This document shows positions 16,981-20,489 of a stretch of DNA of 20,489 bases, piece after piece. The notes under the pieces were generated by a model that saw only the letters and a list, made by a program, of their open reading frames with translations, was not told where the DNA came from and ran no database searches. The stretch is taken from contig DHGK01000280.1 in NCBI GenBank assembly GCA_002402755.1, positions 12,224 to 32,712 of the forward strand. The letters run 5' to 3'. Both the position numbers and the translations under genes were made by a program. Every line of letters starts with the position of its first letter. Positions within the stretch are counted from its first letter, which is position 1. Source of the stretch: Planctomycetes bacterium UBA4800. Lineage in GTDB: Bacteria; Planctomycetota; UBA8108; UBA8890; UBA8898.

Positions 16981-16986
16981 ATGATA
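16981..16986 (-). promoter_or_regulatory. Candidate -10 element for the DUF433 gene
   Basis: Minus-strand 16986-16981 reads TATCAT, one mismatch from the consensus, 19 bases from the likely start codon. The -35 position (TGGAAC) is poor. The surrounding AT-rich island is unusual in this GC-rich spacer. Antitoxin genes of this kind are usually autoregulated at such sites, but no clear operator repeat is visible. Confidence 0.35.
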
Positions 16987-17139
16987 TCACACGACATGCA
17001 GCCGTTCCAGGAAAGTGCGCGATCCGCTGCGCCGCCGGGGCGGGTGGTTTCCAGGCCGAGCGCGCGGCCCGCCGCAGGACGGCGCCGAGGGAGCGACGGG
17101 TGTTGTCGACGAGTACGCGCACGCGTAGTGAGGCCGTTG

Positions 17140-17168
17140 TTGCGGGCGGCACAGCCGCTGCGTAAGAT
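17140..17168 (+). promoter_or_regulatory. Candidate sigma70-type promoter for the GH39-like gene
   Basis: TTGCGG (17140-17145) and TAAGAT (17163-17168) are spaced by 17 bases, 87 bases upstream of the ATG at 17255. Three of six and four of six positions match consensus. The rest of the 292-base divergent spacer (16963-17254) shows the DUF433 promoter at one end and nothing else clear. Confidence 0.35.
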
Positions 17169-17254
17169 GCGCTCGTTGTGTTGCACAGCCCCTTGCGGTG
17201 CGGAGAAGGCCGCGTGATTCCGGACCGGCGCGGAGAAGAAAGGAAGGCGCACGT

Positions 17255-19396
17255 ATGGATAGCTCTCGACGCAGCGCGAGCCTTGCCGCCCTCGGCAGGC
17301 GCGCGATCCGATTCGCGATCATCGTCGGGGCCCTGCTCGGCCTGTGCGGCGCGCCGGCGGGGTGCGCGCACGGCCCGGCGGAGCGCGCGAAGAGCGCACG
17401 GCCGTGCATCGAGGATTTCGCCACCGTCGAGGCCCACTGCGCGGGCGTCCCGGTCTACGCGTTTGGCTACACGTACGTCCACGGCGTGAGCCCCGACTTC
17501 ATACCCGATCTTGTGTGGCAGCGCGGGGCCGAGGGCGGCGAGAAGATCGTCCCCAAGAAATCGTGGGAGATCAAGAACAACCTGCTCGGCTCCACACCGG
17601 CGCGCGAGCCGCGGTCGCTGCGCATCGACGACCAGCCGGTGCTCTGCGTCCACCTGATCGATGGTGACCCCGAGACGTGCTGGTGCAGCCGCGCCCAGAT
17701 CGAGCCCGATGTCGAGCCCGTGTGGATTCGCATCGACCTGCCGGTCGAGGCCGAGGTCTGCGCCGTCCGGCTGATCCCGTCCAGGAAAGGCATGCGCGGC
17801 TTTGCGCCCATTCCCAGCGAGCCGACCGACACCGCCGGCATAGGGCAGGGCCTGCCGCGCACGCTCGCGGTGAAGCTCAGCCGGGACGGCCGGCGCTGGG
17901 AAACCGTCCGCGAGATCGACGACCTCGCCGCCGGCCCGGCCATGGACCCGATCGAGCTGCGGTTCGAGGCGCGGCGCGCCAAGCAGGTGTGGATCATCGG
18001 CGAGGAGGTCCCCGACGTCCTGGGCCTGGGCCATTGCTTCTCGATCGCGGAGGTCGAGGTTCTGTCGAGCTCCGGCGCGAACCTCGCCCTGCACTCGCGC
18101 GGCGCGGGCGTGACTGTGTCCTCGACGCACCTTGGGTACGGCATGGACCGCTTCACGCAGGACATGCTCTGGCCGGTGCAGTACGACCTCGGGTTCAAGT
18201 GGGCGCGCGTCGGCTACGACATGAGCGCGCTCCAGTGGGCGTACGTCGAGCGCGAGAAAGGAGTGCTCGCCGTCGATCCCCGCACCGATGCGGCGATCAC
18301 GGAGGCGGTGCGGCACGGGATCGAGGTGGTGCTCGTGCTCGACAAGGGCAACTGGCTGCACGCGCCCGAGCCGCGCGTGCCGCAGCGCAACCGCGAGCTC
18401 ATGGAGACCTACTACAACCGCGCGCCCTGGCCCGACCCGGCGGCGAGTCCCGCGTACTTCGCGGCGTGGCTCGGCTACGTGCGCTACATGGTGCGGCATT
18501 TCAAGGACCGGGTGCGGTACTTCGAGATCTGGAACGAGTGGGACGAGGCCGGGGATCGCGTCGACAACTACTGCCGGCTGGCCGAGCCGACGGCGCGCGC
18601 GATCCGCGAGGAGCATCCGCAGGCGCGCGTGGTCCTGTGCTCGAGCTCCGGTCTCGACATGGGCTTTTGCGAGGGCGCCGTCGAACGGCTGGGAAACCTG
18701 ATCGACGTCGTCGGCTTCCACCCCTACTACAACACCGATCCGCAGGACATCCGGCGGTACCCCGGCGACATCGCGGAGCTCAAGGCGCGGCTCGCGACGC
18801 ACGGCTTCCGAGGCGAGCTGATGGCCACCGAATGGAGCTGGTTCGCGCCGTACCCGCCGGCCGACCGCGACGAGCGGCGCTTCACGGAGATGCAGAAGGC
18901 GAAGATCGCGGCGCGGTTCATGGTGACGAATGTCGGCCTTGGGATCCCGTCCTTCTGGAACGAGACCTTCCAGACGCACATGACGAGCCGCGACGTGAGC
19001 TTGCTTCGCAACACGTTCTCGGCCGACCCGATCAGCCCGACGCAGCCCCAGCCGATCTACTACGTCTTGCGGACGCTCTCGACGGCGCTGGAGGATGTGC
19101 GGCCGTCCGCGGCCGAGGTGCATGTCTCGCCCCCGCACGATGATCTCGAGTCGTGCGCGCTCGAACGCGGCGACGGCGCCCTGCTCGTTGTCCTGTGGCT
19201 TGCGGGCGAGGCCGTGGACGGCTCGTCGCGCGAGCACGTCGTCGACCTTCGCGTGCCGGCCGCGCGCCACGGCGCGGCGCACGCCATCGACACCCTGAAC
19301 GGGACTCGCCACGAGCTCGCGGCCGATCCCGGGACCGGGCTGGTCGCGGGGATCCATGTGCGGGACTGGCCGCTGATCGTGATCTTCGGGGACTGA
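17255..19396 (+). CDS. Exported GH39-like (clan GH-A) glycoside hydrolase with N-terminal discoidin-like domain
   Basis: 713 residues from the ATG at 17255 with AGGAAGG upstream; the frame is open further upstream but this start gives a good signal sequence. The leader ends APAGCAHG, an imperfect lipobox, so it may be a lipoprotein. Residues about 120-285 look like a discoidin (F5/8C)-like carbohydrate-binding sandwich (HLIDGDPETCWCSR, VWIRIDLPVEAEVCAVRL). The barrel follows from about 295. The clan GH-A pattern is clear: Glu428 after Asn427 in FEIWNEWDE is the probable acid/base, and Glu526 in MATEWSW the probable nucleophile. GH39-type activities (beta-xylosidase, alpha-L-iduronidase) would fit, as would relatives with other substrates. 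The last codons overlap sequence resembling a downstream repeat, so the C-terminus may have been altered. Confidence 0.82.
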   Translation: MDSSRRSASLAALGRRAIRFAIIVGALLGLCGAPAGCAHGPAERAKSARPCIEDFATVEAHCAGVPVYAFGYTYVHGVSPDFIPDLVWQRGAEGGEKIVPKKSWEIKNNLLGSTPAREPRSLRIDDQPVLCVHLIDGDPETCWCSRAQIEPDVEPVWIRIDLPVEAEVCAVRLIPSRKGMRGFAPIPSEPTDTAGIGQGLPRTLAVKLSRDGRRWETVREIDDLAAGPAMDPIELRFEARRAKQVWIIGEEVPDVLGLGHCFSIAEVEVLSSSGANLALHSRGAGVTVSSTHLGYGMDRFTQDMLWPVQYDLGFKWARVGYDMSALQWAYVEREKGVLAVDPRTDAAITEAVRHGIEVVLVLDKGNWLHAPEPRVPQRNRELMETYYNRAPWPDPAASPAYFAAWLGYVRYMVRHFKDRVRYFEIWNEWDEAGDRVDNYCRLAEPTARAIREEHPQARVVLCSSSGLDMGFCEGAVERLGNLIDVVGFHPYYNTDPQDIRRYPGDIAELKARLATHGFRGELMATEWSWFAPYPPADRDERRFTEMQKAKIAARFMVTNVGLGIPSFWNETFQTHMTSRDVSLLRNTFSADPISPTQPQPIYYVLRTLSTALEDVRPSAAEVHVSPPHDDLESCALERGDGALLVVLWLAGEAVDGSSREHVVDLRVPAARHGAAHAIDTLNGTRHELAADPGTGLVAGIHVRDWPLIVIFGD

Positions 19397-19401
19397 TATT
19401 C

Positions 19402-19442
19402 GGGGACAGTCACCGATTTGTATCTGGGGACAGTCACCGATT
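19402..19442. repeat. Two tandem copies of a 17-bp motif, GGGGACAGTCACCGATT
   Basis: The motif occurs at 19402-19418 and 19426-19442, a 24-base period. A partial third copy (TTCGGGGAC at 19385-19393) lies in the last codons of the GH39-like gene. The repeat begins 6 bases after that gene's stop codon. Repeats of this style are often scattered between genes and near small transposases, but no transposase is present here. Confidence 0.85.
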
Positions 19443-19467
19443 CTTTGACTGCACGCACGCGAGGAAC

Positions 19468-19496
19468 CTGGCAGCAGGCGCACCCCGGTGTATGAT
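19468..19496 (+). promoter_or_regulatory. Candidate promoter for the SEC-C protein gene
   Basis: CTGGCA (19468-19473) and TATGAT (19491-19496) are 17 bases apart and match the sigma70 consensus at four and five of six positions. The expected transcript would start near 19503 and have a leader of about 93 bases containing two hairpins. Confidence 0.45.
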
Positions 19497-19507
19497 TGGG
19501 GGCCGCT

Positions 19508-19565
19508 GGGCCGCGGGAACGGCCCGGCGATGCGTGGGTCAGGAAAGCCCGGCCTGACTTCACGC
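19508..19565 (+). other. Structured 5' leader with two adjacent hairpins
   Basis: Hairpin 1 pairs GGGCCG (19508-19513) with CGGCCC (19520-19525) around loop CGGGAA. Hairpin 2 pairs GCGTG (19532-19536) plus GTCAGG (19538-19543) with CCTGAC (19553-19558) plus CACGC (19561-19565), an 11-bp stem with a small internal loop and a 9-base loop AAAGCCCGG. The loops contain CGGG and CCCG, which could pair as kissing loops. It sits 22-80 bases before the start codon. It does not match a riboswitch that I know; it may be a regulated or merely GC-rich leader. Confidence 0.45.
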
Positions 19566-19595
19566 GAGAAGAGGGTAGAAGCGACCGGAGGATGT

Positions 19596-20489
19596 ATGAG
19601 CATCGCACGACCGATCGAGTACGACGACATCTCCCAATGGCATGTGCTGCGGCTTGCGCGGGCTCCCTGGGCCGGCATGCGAATCCAGGCCGTACTGACC
19701 TGCTGCACGGACCCGCGGTGCGGTTGCGCGGGACTGGATTTCGACTGCACGCTCCGGAATGCGTCTTCCGATGTGGAGGCGGCGCATCTGCACTTCAGGC
19801 TCGATCTGGATGAACGGAAGTCTTACGACGTCCACGGCCGTGAGTACACCGAACGGGCCCGCCGTCTGGGCGAAGCCCTGCGTGCGGAACTGCGAGAGGA
19901 GGACTGGGAGTTCCTCTTCGACCATCTCCTGCGCCTGAAGCGCGCGCTGCTGGAAGATGTCGATCTTACGGACGCCGCGCGAACCATTTCGTCCAGTGTC
20001 ATGGACCACAAGCTGACGTGTGTTCGCTATGTCTCGGTGTTTCCTTTTGCCTACGACTTCCCCTTTGCCGCCGGGACCGAACGCTGGGTCGTCGATGACG
20101 CCTGTTGCGGGGAGCCTGACTGCGACTGCCACAGCGTACGGCTGCACTTCCTTCGCCTCCCGCAGCCGTGTACGCCGCGCAACCGCCGGTTGCGAGACTG
20201 CCCTGCGGTCACGTATGACTACACGACGGGTCTGGTCGAATCCGAGCACGATACGTCCGGCGGCGGCGCGTCCCTCGCCGAGCTCGTCGCGGCGCTGAAA
20301 CGAGAACACCCCGCCCTGGACGCGGCATTGGCGAAGAGGCACCTGCAGCTCAGGACCATCTTTCAGCTTGTGAGCCGCGGGGGAGGAATGCCGAGGGACC
20401 GACAGCCCGAGCTCGCACCGCCGGAGCCGCCCCCCGCGGCCCGGACGCAGCCGGCCAGGAATGCCCCCTGCCCCTGCGGCAGCGGCAAG
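19596..20489 (+). CDS. Cysteine-rich protein with duplicated CCx4CxC motif and SEC-C motif, truncated by window end
   Basis: 298 codons are visible from the ATG at 19596 (GGAGG upstream at 19587-19591), and the frame stays open to the last base. Two similar cysteine clusters, CCTDPRCGC (36-44) and CCGEPDCDC (170-178), share the form CCx4CxC with a proline at the same place, both preceded by an AG and a short strand, suggesting a duplicated metal-binding unit. The last visible residues, NAPCPCGSGK (289-298), are the start of a SEC-C zinc motif, which usually ends KYKKCC. A Pro-rich linker (about 265-288) precedes it. There is no signal peptide, so it is probably cytoplasmic. SEC-C motifs occur in SecA and many other proteins, so function cannot be inferred. 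I recognise no other domain. A structured leader precedes it. Composition is less GC-rich than in the hydrolase genes. Confidence 0.85.
   Translation, partial: MSIARPIEYDDISQWHVLRLARAPWAGMRIQAVLTCCTDPRCGCAGLDFDCTLRNASSDVEAAHLHFRLDLDERKSYDVHGREYTERARRLGEALRAELREEDWEFLFDHLLRLKRALLEDVDLTDAARTISSSVMDHKLTCVRYVSVFPFAYDFPFAAGTERWVVDDACCGEPDCDCHSVRLHFLRLPQPCTPRNRRLRDCPAVTYDYTTGLVESEHDTSGGGASLAELVAALKREHPALDAALAKRHLQLRTIFQLVSRGGGMPRDRQPELAPPEPPPAARTQPARNAPCPCGSGK

Noticed and set aside
16943..19750. 935-codon minus-strand open frame over the GH39-like gene
   Set aside because: Antisense shadow, His/Arg-rich, contradicted by the catalytic motifs of the plus-strand gene.
1..20489. CRISPR array, tRNA or rRNA genes
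   Set aside because: I looked for regularly spaced repeats and tRNA/rRNA hallmarks and found none; the 17-bp tandem pair at 19402-19442 is only two units and has no cas genes nearby.

Overview
The window is a GC-rich stretch (about 70% overall by eye) of a free-living bacterium, probably from the PVC/planctomycete-like world or a related carbohydrate-degrading candidate phylum. The grounds are an ECF-type sigma factor overlapping a giant Ser/Thr kinase, an S1 sulfatase, three exported glycoside hydrolase-like proteins and long signal-peptide-bearing fusion proteins. I cannot assign a species. No rRNA, tRNA or CRISPR array was seen.

Layout. (1) 1-4107, plus strand: an exported GH106-type alpha-L-rhamnosidase-like enzyme fused to seven calcium-motif (FG-GAP/VCBS) repeats. 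(2) 4223-6780, minus strand: a translationally coupled pair, iron-sulfur L-serine dehydratase followed by an ornithine cyclodeaminase/mu-crystallin-family reductase. (3) 6957-11697, minus strand: an ECF sigma factor overlapping a 1373-residue Ser/Thr kinase whose C-terminus carries about seven membrane spans. This block has visibly lower GC than its flanks. It is bracketed by two 46-bp near-identical palindromic repeats in direct orientation (6904-6949 and 11787-11832). (4) 11846-14585, minus strand: an arylsulfatase and, upstream of it, an exported CIA30-peroxiredoxin fusion. (5) 14753-16279, plus strand: an exported TIM-barrel, glycoside hydrolase-like protein. (6) 16493-16962, minus strand: a DUF433 antitoxin-like gene followed by a toxin gene cut off after about 17 codons. 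(7) 17255-19396, plus strand: a clan GH-A (GH39-like) enzyme. (8) 19397-20489: a tandem 17-bp repeat, a strongly hairpinned leader, and the start of a cysteine-rich SEC-C protein that runs off the window.

How it may work together: the rhamnosidase-like enzyme, sulfatase and the two other hydrolase-like proteins suggest breakdown of sulfated, deoxysugar-containing polysaccharide outside the cytoplasm. They are not one operon, so this is an inference from neighbourhood. The sigma-kinase pair is a self-contained envelope signalling unit whose target cannot be read from the sequence.

Most interesting items: the repeat-bracketed sigma-kinase block, the kinase's unusual membrane architecture, the rhamnosidase-propeller fusion, the secreted CIA30-peroxiredoxin fusion, the duplicated CCx4CxC module in the last gene with its hairpin leader, and the decapitated toxin next to an insertion-like scar.
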